Shown here: positions 43,350 through 55,996 of the stretch, in pieces
Position numbering within the stretch: position 1 is the first letter of the stretch
Layout: each line of letters opens with the position of its first letter
From: Zoogloeaceae bacterium G21618-S1
GTDB taxonomy: Bacteria > Pseudomonadota > Gammaproteobacteria > Burkholderiales > Rhodocyclaceae
Direction: 5' to 3'
Length of the DNA: 64,000 bases
Assembly (NCBI GenBank): GCA_027214125.1
Contig: JAPWHF010000006.1
Span: 223,698 to 287,697 of the forward strand
The notes under the pieces: generated by a model
The model's database searches: none
What the model saw: only the letters and a program-made list of their open reading frames with translations
What the model was told of the DNA's origin: nothing
Translations under genes and position numbers: made by a program

Positions 43350-45737
43350 ATGAACAAGCAGAATTCCGCCCCTCCCCGACGTCTAGACCTACCCATCCAG
43401 GGCATGACGTGCGCCGCCTGCGCCAGTCGCATCGAGCGCGTCCTCAAGCGCCTGCCCGGTGTTGAAGCACAGGTCAATTTCGCCACCGAGCGTGCCACGG
43501 TGCAGCTGACCGGCCCGGACGCGGCCGGCGCAGACGCCGTGGTGGCGGTAATTCGAAAGGCAGGTTTTGATGTGCCGGATGCGCGGATCGACTTTGCAAT
43601 CTCCGGCATGACCTGCGCGGCCTGCGCCACCCGGCTGGAGAAGGTCTTGAATCGTCTGCCGTCGGTGAGTGCGACGGTGAATTTTGCGACTGAAACCGCG
43701 CAAGTCCGCTTGCCGGCGGGGGGCGTCACGGAGGCCGAGTTGATCGCCGCGGTGGACAGTGCGGGGTTTGTCGCCCATCGCCGGGGAGAGGGCGCCCGCG
43801 CAGAAGAAAAGGCGCGCAAGGCGGCCGAGTGGCGCGCGGAGCGCAACCGGTTTTTGATTTCCCTCGCGCTGACTGCGCCTCTGTTGGCGCAGATGCCCGC
43901 CATGTTCTTCGGTTCGGGCGAGCACGAATTCATCCCGCGCTGGGTGCAGTGGGTGTTGGCGACGCCGGTGCAGTTCTGGATCGGCTGGCGCTTCTATCGC
44001 GGCGCTGTGTCGTCCTTGCGCGGCGGTGGTGCCAACATGGATGTGCTGGTGGCCTTGGGCACCTCGGTGGCTTATGGCTTCAGCCTGGTCGTGACCGTGC
44101 TCGGGCGGATGGATCTGCATGTGTATTTCGAAGCCTCGGCCACCATCATCACGCTGGTGTTGATGGGCAAATTGTTGGAAGCGCGGGCCAAGGCGCGTAC
44201 CTCCGAGGCGCTCGAAGCACTGGTGCGGCTCCAGCCCCGCAGTGCCTGGGTGGAGCGTGAGGGTGTGTTGCGGGAGGTGCCGGTCGAGTCGCTTTCACCG
44301 GGCGACCGCTTTGTGGTGCGGGCCGGCGACAGCGTACCGGTCGACGGGATGGTACGCGCCGGGCATTCCGCACTGGACGAATCCATGCTTACCGGCGAGA
44401 GCCTGCCCGTGGCCAAGACCGAGGGCGACACGGTGTTTGCCGCCACGGTGAACGGCGATGGCGCCCTGCATTGCGAAGCGACCGGCGTGGGCAGCGAAAC
44501 GATGCTGGCGAGCATCATTCGCCTGGTTGAACAGGCGCAGGGCAGCAAAGCGCCAGTGCAGCGTCTGGCTGATCAGGTGGCTGCGGTGTTTGTGCCGGTG
44601 GTGGTGGCGATTGCCGTGTTGACGTTTTTCGGCGGCTGGTGGTGGGGCGGTTCGGTGACCGAGGCCCTGGTCAATGCGGTCGCGGTGCTGGTGATTGCCT
44701 GTCCCTGTGCGCTTGGCCTGGCAACGCCGACGGCGATCATGGTGGGCACCGGTCTGGGGGCGAACCACGGCATTCTGGTGAAGAACGCCGAAGCCCTGGA
44801 GCGCGCGCAGAACCTGACGGTGCTGGCGGTCGACAAGACCGGCACGCTCACCGAGGGGCGCCCGGCGGTTACCGATGTGGTGCCGGCCGACGGCTTTTCG
44901 CGGGACGAGGTGCTTGGCTGGGCCGCGGCGCTGGAGTCGGCCAGTAGCCATCCGCTGGCGCGGGCGATTGTCGCGGCGGCTGGGCAGGTTGCCACCGCCG
45001 AGGGGGTTGAAACCGTGCCGGGGCAGGGTGTGCGCGGGATGCTTGGCGGGCGTTCGGTGTTGGTGGGGAGCCCGGCTTTCTTGCGCAATCAGGGCGTGGA
45101 CGTGCCGGACGGTGCCGTGAATGCGTTGGCCGCGCTGGGGCGCACGCTGGTGGCGGTGGCCGTCGATGGCCGTCTGGCGGGCGTGATCGGCGTGGCCGAT
45201 CCGCTACGCAGCACCTCGGTGGCGGCCGTGGCACGTTTGCAGCGGGCCGGCATTTCGGTGGTGATGCTCACGGGCGATCATCCGGCGACGGCGCGAGCGG
45301 TGGCCGAGGCGGTGGGGATCTCGCGTTTCGAGGCCGGCGTGCTGCCAGCGGACAAGGCGAAGGCCGTGCAGGCCCTGGTTGCGGACGGACAGCGGGTCGG
45401 GATGGTGGGGGATGGCATTAACGATGCCCCCGCGCTGGCGGCGGCCGATGTGTCTTTCGCCATCGGCTCCGGTGCCGATGTGGCGGTGGCAGCGGCGGAC
45501 ATCACCTTGATGCGGGGCGATCTGAACGGTGTGGTGGATGCGATCGAATTGTCGCGCGCGACGCTGGCCAAAATTCGCCAGAATCTGTTTTTTGCGTTTA
45601 TCTACAACGTGCTCGGCATTCCGCTTGCGGCCTTCGGTTTTCTCAATCCGGTGGTCGCGGGGGCGGCGATGGCGCTCAGTTCGGTGTCGGTGGTGAGCAA
45701 TTCGTTGCTGCTCAAGCGCTGGCGGCCAGGCAAGTAA
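43350..45737 (+). CDS. copA: Cu(I)-exporting P1B-type ATPase
   Basis: The 795-residue product has two N-terminal HMA domains (GMTCAAC at 18-24 and 86-92), eight TM helices, the CPC site (451-453), phosphorylation motif DKTGTLTEG (Asp495), GDGINDAP, and the TM7/TM8 Cu(I) signatures YN and MALSS. It therefore belongs to the P1B-1 (CopA) group that pumps Cu(I) out of the cytoplasm. It is divergent from a MerR-type regulator and followed 31 bp later by a copper chaperone gene, a standard copper-detoxification unit. CcoI in this window is the assembly counterpart. Confidence 0.95.
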   Translation: MNKQNSAPPRRLDLPIQGMTCAACASRIERVLKRLPGVEAQVNFATERATVQLTGPDAAGADAVVAVIRKAGFDVPDARIDFAISGMTCAACATRLEKVLNRLPSVSATVNFATETAQVRLPAGGVTEAELIAAVDSAGFVAHRRGEGARAEEKARKAAEWRAERNRFLISLALTAPLLAQMPAMFFGSGEHEFIPRWVQWVLATPVQFWIGWRFYRGAVSSLRGGGANMDVLVALGTSVAYGFSLVVTVLGRMDLHVYFEASATIITLVLMGKLLEARAKARTSEALEALVRLQPRSAWVEREGVLREVPVESLSPGDRFVVRAGDSVPVDGMVRAGHSALDESMLTGESLPVAKTEGDTVFAATVNGDGALHCEATGVGSETMLASIIRLVEQAQGSKAPVQRLADQVAAVFVPVVVAIAVLTFFGGWWWGGSVTEALVNAVAVLVIACPCALGLATPTAIMVGTGLGANHGILVKNAEALERAQNLTVLAVDKTGTLTEGRPAVTDVVPADGFSRDEVLGWAAALESASSHPLARAIVAAAGQVATAEGVETVPGQGVRGMLGGRSVLVGSPAFLRNQGVDVPDGAVNALAALGRTLVAVAVDGRLAGVIGVADPLRSTSVAAVARLQRAGISVVMLTGDHPATARAVAEAVGISRFEAGVLPADKAKAVQALVADGQRVGMVGDGINDAPALAAADVSFAIGSGADVAVAAADITLMRGDLNGVVDAIELSRATLAKIRQNLFFAFIYNVLGIPLAAFGFLNPVVAGAAMALSSVSVVSNSLLLKRWRPGK

Positions 45738-45768
45738 TTTTTCATGAACAGACGGTCAGGAGAAAGAC

Positions 45769-45975
45769 ATGGAGCAGGTGACGATCAAGGTGGGTGGCAT
45801 GAGCTGCCAGGGTTGTGTCAAAGGCGTGACCGCCGCCTTGGTAGCGGTGGCTGGCGTGGCAGCGGTGAGTGTGGATCTCGGCGCAAGCGAGGCGCGAGTT
45901 GAGTTCGACCCGCAGCAGGCCACGGTGGCAGCGCTGAATCAGGCCGTCGAGGACGCCGGCTTTGAGGTCGGGTGA
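45769..45975 (+). CDS. copZ: Heavy-metal-associated copper chaperone (CopZ-like)
   Basis: The 68-residue ferredoxin-like HMA domain has the metal loop MSCQGC (residues 11-16, MxCxxC). It would deliver Cu(I) to the CopA N-terminal domains. An AGGAGAAAGAC ribosome site precedes the ATG. The last 37 bp overlap the 3' end of the convergent GGDEF/EAL gene. Confidence 0.92.
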   Translation: MEQVTIKVGGMSCQGCVKGVTAALVAVAGVAAVSVDLGASEARVEFDPQQATVAALNQAVEDAGFEVG

Positions 45976-48872
45976 TCGCCCAGCTTGATCAGCAGTTGAC
46001 GGAAGGCGTCGGGCTTGAGTGGTTTGGCGTAGAGATAGCCTTGTGCCAGATCGCACTTGAGATGCGTCAGGAAGGCCGCCTGAGCTTCGGTTTCGATGCC
46101 TTCGGCCACCACTGACATGCCCATGTGGTGGGCGATGCCGATGATCGCCTTGGTCAGGTGAGCGTCTTCGGCGTCGTCGGGGAGACCCCGCACGAAGGAT
46201 CGGTCGATCTTGAGCTTGTCGAGCTTGAAGCGCTTGAGATAGGCCAGTGACGAATAGCCGGTGCCAAAGTCGTCGATGGCGAGTTTGACGCCCAGGGAAT
46301 GGATGGCGGCCAGCGTACTGGTGGCCTCGTCCTGGTTTGCCATCAGCGCGCTTTCAGTGACTTCCAGCTCGAGCAGATGGGCGGGCAGGCCGCTGCTACC
46401 GAGGGCGTCGAGCACGGTGGTTTCGAGAACGTCGCGGCGTACCTGAAGCGCCGAGATATTCACCGCGATCGACACATCCTGAAGACCCTTGTCGCGCCAC
46501 GTTTGCGCAACGCTGCAGGCATGGCGCAATACCCAGGTCCCGATGGACAGGATCAGGCCGGTTTCTTCGGCAATGGGAATGAACTGTTCGGGTGGGATCA
46601 TGCCGCGATCGGGGTGTTGCCAGCGCAGCAGGGCTTCTGCACCCACCAGGCGACCACTCGCCAGGTCGAACTGGGGCTGAAAGTGCAGTGAGAATTCTTC
46701 TCGCAGCAGCGCACGGCGTAGCTCGTTTTCGAGCGTGAGGCGCGTCTGGGCGCGTTCGTTCAGCGATTCGGTAAAGAACTGGTAGCTGTTGCGACCGTTT
46801 TCCTTGGCCGAATACATTGCCGCGTCGGCGTTCTTCAGCAGCAAGTCGCGGTTGTCACCGTCCTCTGGTGAGACGGTGATGCCAATGCTGGGGGTGACTG
46901 ACAGTTCGTGACCGCTTACCTCGTAGGGCGTGGCGAGTGCCTTGAGAATCTTGCTGGCGACCTCCGCTGCGCGCCCGACCGTGTCGAGCTCGGTGAGCAA
47001 GACGACGAATTCATCGCCGCCGATGCGACTGACCGTGTCGGTGCTACGAATGACGGCACCGAGGCGGGAGGCGACTTGCCGCAGCAGGCCGTCGCCGACA
47101 GCATGGCCGAGGGAGTCGTTGATGTTCTTGAAGCGGTCGAGGTCGATGAACAGCACGCCGAGGTGCTTTTGATTGCGTCGGGCGTTTTCGAGCGCGCTGC
47201 CCATGCGGTCAAGGAGCAGCGTGCGGTTGGGCAGGCCGGTCAGGGCGTCATATTCGGCCATGTGGCGCAGGCGCTGCTCGGTGAGCTTGCGCTCGGAGAT
47301 GTCCGAAATCGAGACCACGAAATGGGTTGATCGCCCGGCGTCGCCAGTGACAGCGCCCAGCGAAATCCAGCCCGGGTAGTGACTGCCGTCGGCTCGTTGC
47401 AACCGGGTTTCGCCCGCCCAGTGGCGGGTCGATCTCAGGCGGGCGACGGTGCTGCGCCAGCTTTCGCCGTCGGTGGGTTCGCCGATGAGTTGTTCTGCGC
47501 AGTGGCGGCCGACAACGTCGTGCTGGCGATACCCGCTAATACGCTCCAGTGCCGGGTTGACCGAGACGATCCGGAAACGATGGTCGAGAATTGCGATGGC
47601 TTCGTTGCTGGCTTCAAAAACCTGCGCCGAGAGTTGCAGTTCGCGCGCGCTTTCCTTGAGCGCACGTTTGCGCTCGTCAATGTCGCGTTGGTAATACCGG
47701 AAGCGTTGGTCGATCCAGCGGTAGAAGATGATCGACACGAGCAGTGCCACGGCGGTGGCCAGCAGCATGGTGAATACGGTCACCGTGAAGTCTTCGTGTT
47801 TGTTGGCTTCCATCCGCGCGCGCTCGGCGGCGACCGTCGGGGCCATGTTGTCGAGCCGGGCAATGGCCGCCAGTGTCCACCCCCATTGATCCTGGCCGGC
47901 GATGTAGCCCAGATGTTGCCCGGTTTTTGCTGAGCCCTCCGTTGTGTCCGGCTCGAGCGCAAGGCGTATGGTGCTGCCGCCCAAGCGCCCGGCGCGGGCG
48001 ATTTTGTGGACCCATTCGGGCGTTGGTCCGGCAAGCGCAGGCAGCATTGCGCCGGCACTGCTGGCGAGGATCTGACCGTGTTGATTGACCACTACAATGA
48101 CCCGGTCTTCGAGCGGGCGGTAGCGAGAGAGGGTTTCAAGCGCCTGCGCACGGGCTGCGGCATGCGCATGTTGGTTGAGTGTGGCGATACCCACAATCCA
48201 GCCGAGCGGTTCAAATCGGCTGACGTGGGCGTAGAGGTCGGTCATTGATGTGGCGTCGTTTGTGGGGCGCCAGCGAAGTCGTGTATGTCCGTCGCTCAGC
48301 GTTGCGGCGTCGGACAAGCGGTCCATCAAGGCCTGGCCGATATCGTCGATACGATCCGCCAGCGATTGCCCTTCCAGGTCAGGGTCGGGGGCAAACAGGC
48401 GAAGCCTGCCGTCGGCTTCGACAATGAACGGGGTGATGCCTTGGGCCGGGCGACCCATGGGGCGCAAGAGTTCGGTGAGGATGATCCGCAGCTGCGCGTT
48501 GCTGACCGTGCCATTGAGTCGGCCATAGGTGTGCTCGATGGCTTCGAGCGCAATCCGTGCTTCCTGTTTGAGTTGAAGGGCCAGGTCAGGTTCAAAGCCA
48601 TTGCGGCGTTCGTTCAGGTTGTTGGTGAGGTGGCTGACTTCTTCCTGGAGCGATTGTTCGAGACGGGCCAGGGCTTGCGTTTCGATGTCATCAATGCGGA
48701 TCTGGAACGCCTGCTCGTGCCGATAGATGTAGTAGCTGCCCATGCTCATCAACAGGCCAAGGACGAGCGCCAGCATGCCGCCCAGCATGACGCGCGGCAG
48801 CCATCGCTCTGCGCGTGCTGACGATTTGCCAGCGCTGTGGGCGCTGACGACGCCTTTGGGAGGCTTGGACAT
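45939..48872 (-). CDS. Membrane sensor with Cache-like, PAS, GGDEF and EAL domains
   Basis: The 977-residue product has TM1 at about 28-50, a long periplasmic region (about 51-370) of double-Cache type (QDQWGWTLAAIARLD near its end), TM2 at about 376-398, a PAS domain (about 430-545), then GGDEF and EAL domains. Both catalytic motifs are intact (RIGGDEFVVLL; GAEALLRWQHPD; DDFGTGYSSLAYL). It could synthesise or degrade c-di-GMP in response to a periplasmic ligand or redox state. Start chosen at MSKPPKG, 45 bp inside the longest frame, because AAGGAG lies upstream. Confidence 0.93.
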   Translation of the reverse strand: MSKPPKGVVSAHSAGKSSARAERWLPRVMLGGMLALVLGLLMSMGSYYIYRHEQAFQIRIDDIETQALARLEQSLQEEVSHLTNNLNERRNGFEPDLALQLKQEARIALEAIEHTYGRLNGTVSNAQLRIILTELLRPMGRPAQGITPFIVEADGRLRLFAPDPDLEGQSLADRIDDIGQALMDRLSDAATLSDGHTRLRWRPTNDATSMTDLYAHVSRFEPLGWIVGIATLNQHAHAAARAQALETLSRYRPLEDRVIVVVNQHGQILASSAGAMLPALAGPTPEWVHKIARAGRLGGSTIRLALEPDTTEGSAKTGQHLGYIAGQDQWGWTLAAIARLDNMAPTVAAERARMEANKHEDFTVTVFTMLLATAVALLVSIIFYRWIDQRFRYYQRDIDERKRALKESARELQLSAQVFEASNEAIAILDHRFRIVSVNPALERISGYRQHDVVGRHCAEQLIGEPTDGESWRSTVARLRSTRHWAGETRLQRADGSHYPGWISLGAVTGDAGRSTHFVVSISDISERKLTEQRLRHMAEYDALTGLPNRTLLLDRMGSALENARRNQKHLGVLFIDLDRFKNINDSLGHAVGDGLLRQVASRLGAVIRSTDTVSRIGGDEFVVLLTELDTVGRAAEVASKILKALATPYEVSGHELSVTPSIGITVSPEDGDNRDLLLKNADAAMYSAKENGRNSYQFFTESLNERAQTRLTLENELRRALLREEFSLHFQPQFDLASGRLVGAEALLRWQHPDRGMIPPEQFIPIAEETGLILSIGTWVLRHACSVAQTWRDKGLQDVSIAVNISALQVRRDVLETTVLDALGSSGLPAHLLELEVTESALMANQDEATSTLAAIHSLGVKLAIDDFGTGYSSLAYLKRFKLDKLKIDRSFVRGLPDDAEDAHLTKAIIGIAHHMGMSVVAEGIETEAQAAFLTHLKCDLAQGYLYAKPLKPDAFRQLLIKLGDHPTSKPASSTA

Positions 48873-48999
48873 CGGCCGGAGGGTCTCCTTGTCGGCGCCG
48901 GGACCTGGCCGGCGCATCGGGGTCGATCAATCGTTTGAATTAACGGCGGTGTGCGTCAAGGCTTGAGTCGCGCGGGCAATGATTTGGCCGTAAGGTTTT

Positions 49000-49025
49000 T
49001 TGCCATCCGCAAAAACCCCTATAAT
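49000..49025 (+). promoter_or_regulatory. Likely ppa promoter with consensus -10
   Basis: TATAAT at 49020-49025 is a perfect -10, 30 bp before the ppa ATG. TTGCCA at 49000-49005 is only 14 bp upstream; at the usual 17 bp the sequence is TTTTTG, so the -35 is weak or unusual. Confidence 0.6.
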
Positions 49026-49054
49026 CATGCAAATTTTTCCAAGGGGAGGGTTGT

Positions 49055-49579
49055 ATGGGATTTGATCAAGTCAATGCCGGCAAGGATGTGCCGAACGACG
49101 TCAATGTCATCATCGAGATCTCGGCGCAGGGCGAGCCGATCAAGTTCGAAGTGGACAAGGACAGTGGCTGCGTATTCGTCGACCGCTTCATGGGCACGAG
49201 CATGCGCTACCCCTGCAACTACGGCTATGTGCCGCACACCGTCGCCGGCGATGGTGATCCGGTCGACGTGCTGGTTGTCACGCCCTTCCCGCTGCAGCCG
49301 GGTGTGGTCATCCGCTGCCGTCCGGTCGGCGTGCTGAAGATGGAAGACGAGTCCGGTGAAGACGCCAAAGTGGTCGCCGTGCCGGTGTCCAAGCTGACGC
49401 CGCTGTACAACAAGGTCGAGACCACGGAAGACCTGCCCGAGCTGCTGATGAAGCAGGTTGTCCATTTCTTTGAGCACTACAAGGATCTGGAGCCCGGCAA
49501 ATGGGTCAAGGTCGTGGGTTGGGGCACGGTGGAAGACGCCCGCCAGGAAATCCTGACCGGTATCGCCAACGCGGGCTGA
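49055..49579 (+). CDS. ppa: Inorganic pyrophosphatase
   Basis: The 174-residue family-I enzyme hydrolyses pyrophosphate, driving nucleic-acid and other biosyntheses. The active-site signature [12 protein letters not shown] is present, with NYGYVPHT upstream and VKVVGW near the end. AGGGGAGG precedes the ATG. A terminator follows 20 bp after the stop. Confidence 0.96.
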   Translation: MGFDQVNAGKDVPNDVNVIIEISAQGEPIKFEVDKDSGCVFVDRFMGTSMRYPCNYGYVPHTVAGDGDPVDVLVVTPFPLQPGVVIRCRPVGVLKMEDESGEDAKVVAVPVSKLTPLYNKVETTEDLPELLMKQVVHFFEHYKDLEPGKWVKVVGWGTVEDARQEILTGIANAG

Positions 49580-49598
49580 TCAGCGCGCTATTGTCTGG

Positions 49599-49625
49599 AA
49601 AAGCCCGCTTCGTGCGGGCTTTTTT
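49599..49625 (+). terminator. Rho-independent terminator between ppa and the acetyltransferase-like gene
   Basis: AAAAGCCCGC and GCGGGCTTTT form a 10-bp stem over TTCGT, followed by more Ts. The T-run overlaps the stop end of the convergent downstream gene, so the structure may serve both. Confidence 0.92.
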
Positions 49626-50761
49626 CATGCAACGGGCGGTTTGGGGCGGAAGGGGCTGCGCTCGTCCAGTTCGTCCAGATAGCCCGCGATGCCGTCGCGT
49701 TCACGGCGCAGGTAGTCGGCAATGGCGTTGGCAAAGCGCGCATCGCGAATCCAGTGTGCCGAGGTGATGGGTGTCGATGCCAGGCCGCGCGAGAGTTTGT
49801 GCTCGCCCTGGGCGCCGCCTTCGAAGCGCGATAGTCCGTGCCTGATGGCGTAGTCGATGCCCTGGTAGTAGCAGGCTTCGAAGTGCAGGCAGGAGATGTC
49901 CTCCACGGCGCCCCAGTAGCGGCCATAGAGCGCTTGCGCGTCGGCCAAAAACCATGCACAGGCCACCGCCCGGCCATCGCGATAGGCGATCAGCAGACGC
50001 ACCGAGGCCGGTGCCGTGGCATTCAGGCGGGCAAAGAAGTCGCGCGTGAGGTAGGGCGTCGAGCGGCGCAGGGCGTAGGTGAGGCAGTAGCAGTGGTGAA
50101 AGAAATCGAGATCGGTCTCGTTGATTTCGTCCCCGGTCTTCCAGACGAAGTGCACGCCGGCCCTGGCCACCCGCTGGCGCTCCTGGCGGATTTTCTTGCG
50201 TTTGTCGCGGGTGAGGTGGTTCAGAAAGTCGGCGAAATCGGTGTAGTCGCGATTGCGCCAGTGAAACTGCACCCCGTGGCGAATCTGCAATCCGGCGGCG
50301 GCGAGCAGCGCGGTGTCTTCTTCGCCGGGAAAGAGCACATGGAAGGAACTGCCTTCGCCGGTGGCGATCCACGCCAGCGTCTTGTGCAACAACTGGCTGC
50401 GCGTGGCGACATCGATGCCCAGCAGGCGACGACCCGGCAGGGGCGAGAAGGGGATGGCGCACAGCCATTTGGGGTAGTAGTCGAGACCGTGCTGCTCGTA
50501 GGCCTGTGCCCAGGCCCAGTCAAAAACGTATTCGCCCCAGGAATGCGTTTTGCGGTACAGCGGCATGGCGGCGACCAGCGTGTCGTTGCGCCATAGTGTG
50601 GCGTGGTGTGGCGTCCAGCCCGTGTCGGCGCTGGCGCAATGGCTGGCTTCGAGGGCATGCAGAAAGGCGTGTTGCAGCCCGGCATGGTCGCCCGCCAGCG
50701 CGTTCCATGACGTTGCCGGAATGTCTTCGATACGGCTGAAAAATCGGAGTGTGTCGCTCAT
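49625..50761 (-). CDS. GNAT-fold (DUF482/COG3146) acetyltransferase-like protein
   Basis: The 378-residue product has the COG3146 layout: SWNALAGDHAGLQHAFLHALE near the start, PLYRKTHSWGEYVFDWAWAQAYEQHGLDYYPKWLCAIPFSP, LTRDKRKKIRQERQRV, CYCLTY, and EACYYQGIDYAIRHGLSRFEGGAQGEHK. The fold resembles FemAB/GNAT transferases. The substrate is unknown. ATG 50761 gives the family N-terminus MSDTLRFF; a weak ribosome site precedes it. Confidence 0.85.
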   Translation of the reverse strand: MSDTLRFFSRIEDIPATSWNALAGDHAGLQHAFLHALEASHCASADTGWTPHHATLWRNDTLVAAMPLYRKTHSWGEYVFDWAWAQAYEQHGLDYYPKWLCAIPFSPLPGRRLLGIDVATRSQLLHKTLAWIATGEGSSFHVLFPGEEDTALLAAAGLQIRHGVQFHWRNRDYTDFADFLNHLTRDKRKKIRQERQRVARAGVHFVWKTGDEINETDLDFFHHCYCLTYALRRSTPYLTRDFFARLNATAPASVRLLIAYRDGRAVACAWFLADAQALYGRYWGAVEDISCLHFEACYYQGIDYAIRHGLSRFEGGAQGEHKLSRGLASTPITSAHWIRDARFANAIADYLRRERDGIAGYLDELDERSPFRPKPPVA

Positions 50762-50874
50762 GGGCTGGCATTCTTCACTGCGCTGGCCGCGTGCCGACGA
50801 TAGTTGCCGGGGCAGCTGCTGCATGATGGGGCAGAGTGTTCCCGCCTGACGGGGTCTTGGGCCCCGTGGGGTTT

Positions 50875-50940
50875 ATCCACGGTTTATCCACAGGCTTGTG
50901 CACCGGAATTGTGGATAGCTTGAAGTGCGCCGCACTCCGC
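50875..50940. promoter_or_regulatory. Cluster of three DnaA boxes upstream of nadE
   Basis: TTATCCACG (50875-50883) and TTATCCACA (50886-50894, perfect R1-type box) lie on the + strand 11 bp apart; CTATCCACA (50940-50932) lies on the minus strand, one mismatch from consensus. Two neighbouring boxes and a third inverted one within 66 bp, 35-100 bp before the nadE ATG, are unlikely by chance in a GC-rich genome. dnaA and dnaN are not in the window, so this looks like a DnaA-binding regulatory or titration site rather than oriC. Confidence 0.7.
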
Positions 50941-50975
50941 ACAAATCCGGGGGCAGACGGTATAGTTACACGCCT

Positions 50976-52962
<1,987 letters not shown>

Positions 52963-52988
52963 TCGATCGCTGATGCCGAATCATGCAG

Positions 52989-53008
52989 CGGCCGCCCTTG
53001 GGTGGCCG
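52989..53008. terminator. Hairpin between glnB and the convergent smr gene
   Basis: CGGCC-G-CCC, a TT loop and GGG-T-GGCCG form a nearly perfect stem (one G-T pair), followed by TTGTGTCGTTT. It sits 27 bp after the PII stop and 10 bp beyond the smr stop on the other strand. Confidence 0.65.
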
Positions 53009-53017
53009 TTGTGTCGT

Positions 53018-54007
53018 TTACGGCGTGCGGATCTTGTCGGGCGCGCGCAGTAGCACGCGCAGGGCGCCGCTGCCGCCCTCGTTGGCGCGGGCCTGACAGA
53101 AGGCGAGGATCTCCTCGCGCTGAGACAGCCAGCCTTTGGAGAGCTGCTTGAGAATGCCGACCTTGCCCGGCGAGCGCAGGCCTTTGCCATGCACGACCCG
53201 CACGCAGCGGATACCACGGCGCAGTGCGCTGGCGAGGAACTCTGCCAGCGCGGCGCGGGCCTCGTCGCGGGTCAGACCGTGCAGATCGATTTCACCCTGC
53301 ACCACCCAGCGGCCGCGGCGCAGATCGGTGAGCACCCGACGCGGCAGGCCGGCGCGTAAAAAAACGGCCTCGTCGCCCATGTCGAGCCGGTCTTCGAAGC
53401 TCAGCGGCGCTTCCATGCTCTCGCGCAAGGCGGCTTGCTCGTCGGCTTCACTCAGGCGGGGTGCGGCGACCGGCGGCGGGGTGGCGATGTCGGCGCGGTT
53501 GGCGGGTTTGAGCGGCTGCGTGCCGCTGGCCAGCCAGGACATGATGTCGTTGGGTTGAGGCGTGCTGGGCTGAACAATCTTGGCGGTTTCGGCGCGCGGC
53601 ACCGGGTCGAGCCAACCGCGATCGTCCTGCGGCAGCGGCACCACGTCCTGCATGTGGTGTTGAAACCAGGCGCCTTCGTCGTGTTCCGGCGGCGGCGCAT
53701 GACGGCGCGGCAGGTCGTCGTCGGCTTCGACCGGTCGGGCTTTGGGGACGGGCCGCGGACGCGGCGGCGTTATCTCGGCGCGGTTTGTGTCGGCGATGGG
53801 CTGGATGTCGCCCACGCTGGCGCGAAACAGATCGGGCGGCGGCAGTGTCTCGTCGACGGGCGGGGCGTCGGTGGCCGCTGGCGGGGCGGCATGTTCCGAG
53901 GCCTTGTTTTTGTTCGCCTTGATCCGCTTGAGCGAGGCGAAGCGGGTGTCGGGCAAACGCGCCGGCGACGCCGCTTGCGCGGCGGCGGGGCGACGCTTGC
54001 GTGCCAT
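53018..54007 (-). CDS. Smr-domain protein with a long low-complexity N-terminus
   Basis: The 329-residue product has an Ala/Pro/Asp-rich, probably disordered N-terminal 215 residues and a C-terminal Smr domain: GEIDLHGLTRDEARAALAEF, then VRVVHGKGLRSPGKVG with the H-G-K-G nuclease motif. Smr domains nick DNA or cleave RNA; bacterial stand-alone Smr proteins include ribosome-collision endonucleases such as SmrB. The length is larger than the usual 180-230 because of the extended N-terminus. It lies 4 bp from trxB on the same strand. Confidence 0.88.
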   Translation of the reverse strand: MARKRRPAAAQAASPARLPDTRFASLKRIKANKNKASEHAAPPAATDAPPVDETLPPPDLFRASVGDIQPIADTNRAEITPPRPRPVPKARPVEADDDLPRRHAPPPEHDEGAWFQHHMQDVVPLPQDDRGWLDPVPRAETAKIVQPSTPQPNDIMSWLASGTQPLKPANRADIATPPPVAAPRLSEADEQAALRESMEAPLSFEDRLDMGDEAVFLRAGLPRRVLTDLRRGRWVVQGEIDLHGLTRDEARAALAEFLASALRRGIRCVRVVHGKGLRSPGKVGILKQLSKGWLSQREEILAFCQARANEGGSGALRVLLRAPDKIRTP

Positions 54008-54011
54008 GGTC

Positions 54012-55010
<999 letters not shown>

Positions 55011-55047
55011 TTATAACTGGAGCCGGCGCGAAGGCATTCCAAGCGTT

Positions 55048-55105
55048 TGCTCCTTCCTGGGAGCAGGTGCGGCGGTGGGGAGGCGTTACGTTTCTATGAG
55101 AACGT
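55048..55105. promoter_or_regulatory. Inverted repeats in the trxB-crp divergent region
   Basis: TGCTCC-N6-GGAGCA (55048-55065) and ACGTT-N8-AACGT (55088-55105) lie between the divergent genes. The second has the dimension of a helix-turn-helix dimer site; whether the Crp-type regulator binds it is unknown. Confidence 0.35.
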
Positions 55106-55192
55106 GATAGTGTCGCAGTTGCCCGGCAGCAACGAATCGCCTGTGGTCTCAGGGTGTCGGCTCCGGCGCAGCCTTACCGACAGGAGAGTTGT

Positions 55193-55864
55193 ATGGTTCA
55201 GACGGCCGCGGTTTCAAACATCGCATTGCGTACTTTTCCGTTGTTTCAGGGGCTCGGTGATGAGCGTCTGAGTAGCGTGGCCCGTTGCGCCATGATGCGT
55301 CGCATACCGCGCGGACAAGCCGTTGTGCGCGCGGGCGACCCGCCCGATTATGTGTATTTCGTGCTCACGGGCAGCCTCAAGGTGCTGGTGAGTGACGAAG
55401 ACGGACGCGAGGTGATCCTGACCATTCTCGGGCAGGGCGAGCTGTTTGGCGAGATGGGCATCTTTGAAGAGCAACCGCGCTCAGCCTCGGTGGTGGCGGT
55501 GATGCCCTCTGATCTGGTGATGATCTCCAAGCACGATTTCAAGCAGCTCATGCGCGACGATTTTGATATTGCGTGGCGCATCATGAGCAACCTGGCCGAC
55601 CGCCTGCGCAATGCCGACCGCAAGATCGAAAGCCTGGCGTTGATGGATGTGTATGGTCGCGTGGCCCACCTGTTGCTCGAAATGGGCGAGGAGCAGGACG
55701 GCGAGATGGTGGTGGTGCGCAAGATCTCGAAGCAGGATATCGCCAAGATGATCGGCGCCTCGCGGGAGATGGTCAGCCGCGTCATGAAGGATCTCGGGCT
55801 GCAAGGCCTGATCGAGGAAACCCCGAACGGGATCATTCTGCGCGATCGCATCCAGGAACTCTGA
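55193..55864 (+). CDS. Crp-family transcriptional regulator
   Basis: The 223-residue product has a cyclic-nucleotide-binding domain (about 15-125) with GELFGEMGIFEEQPRSASVVA, which keeps the Glu and Arg-Ser-Ala phosphate-binding pattern of CRP, and a winged helix with SREMVSRVMKDL (R-E-xx-x-R as in CRP). It could bind cAMP or c-di-GMP; GGDEF/EAL proteins are present in the window but no link is shown. AGGAGAG precedes ATG 55193, which is preferred to the upstream in-frame start. Confidence 0.87.
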   Translation: MVQTAAVSNIALRTFPLFQGLGDERLSSVARCAMMRRIPRGQAVVRAGDPPDYVYFVLTGSLKVLVSDEDGREVILTILGQGELFGEMGIFEEQPRSASVVAVMPSDLVMISKHDFKQLMRDDFDIAWRIMSNLADRLRNADRKIESLALMDVYGRVAHLLLEMGEEQDGEMVVVRKISKQDIAKMIGASREMVSRVMKDLGLQGLIEETPNGIILRDRIQEL

Positions 55865-55911
55865 TCGCCGGTCGTAGCATCGGGTTTACGCCCGGTTACG
55901 GTTCGTTTCGT

Positions 55912-55946
55912 GGCCCGCCGCATAAGGCGGGCCGTTTTCGTATAAT
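55912..55946 (+). terminator. Terminator of the Crp gene abutting the ftsK -10
   Basis: GGCCCGCC (55912-55919) and GGCGGGCC (55926-55933) make an 8-bp stem over GCATAA, followed by GTTTT. A perfect TATAAT (55941-55946) starts 8 bp later and may be the -10 for ftsK; no good -35 is seen at 17 bp. Confidence 0.78.
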
Positions 55947-55996
55947 GCGGCAGTGTCTTCTGGCCGCTGTGTCGCACAGCGTGTGTGTGCTCCCCC

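Noticed and set aside
50820-50975. Chromosome origin (oriC) suggested by DnaA boxes
   Set aside because: No dnaA, dnaN or gidA nearby and no clear AT-rich unwinding element.
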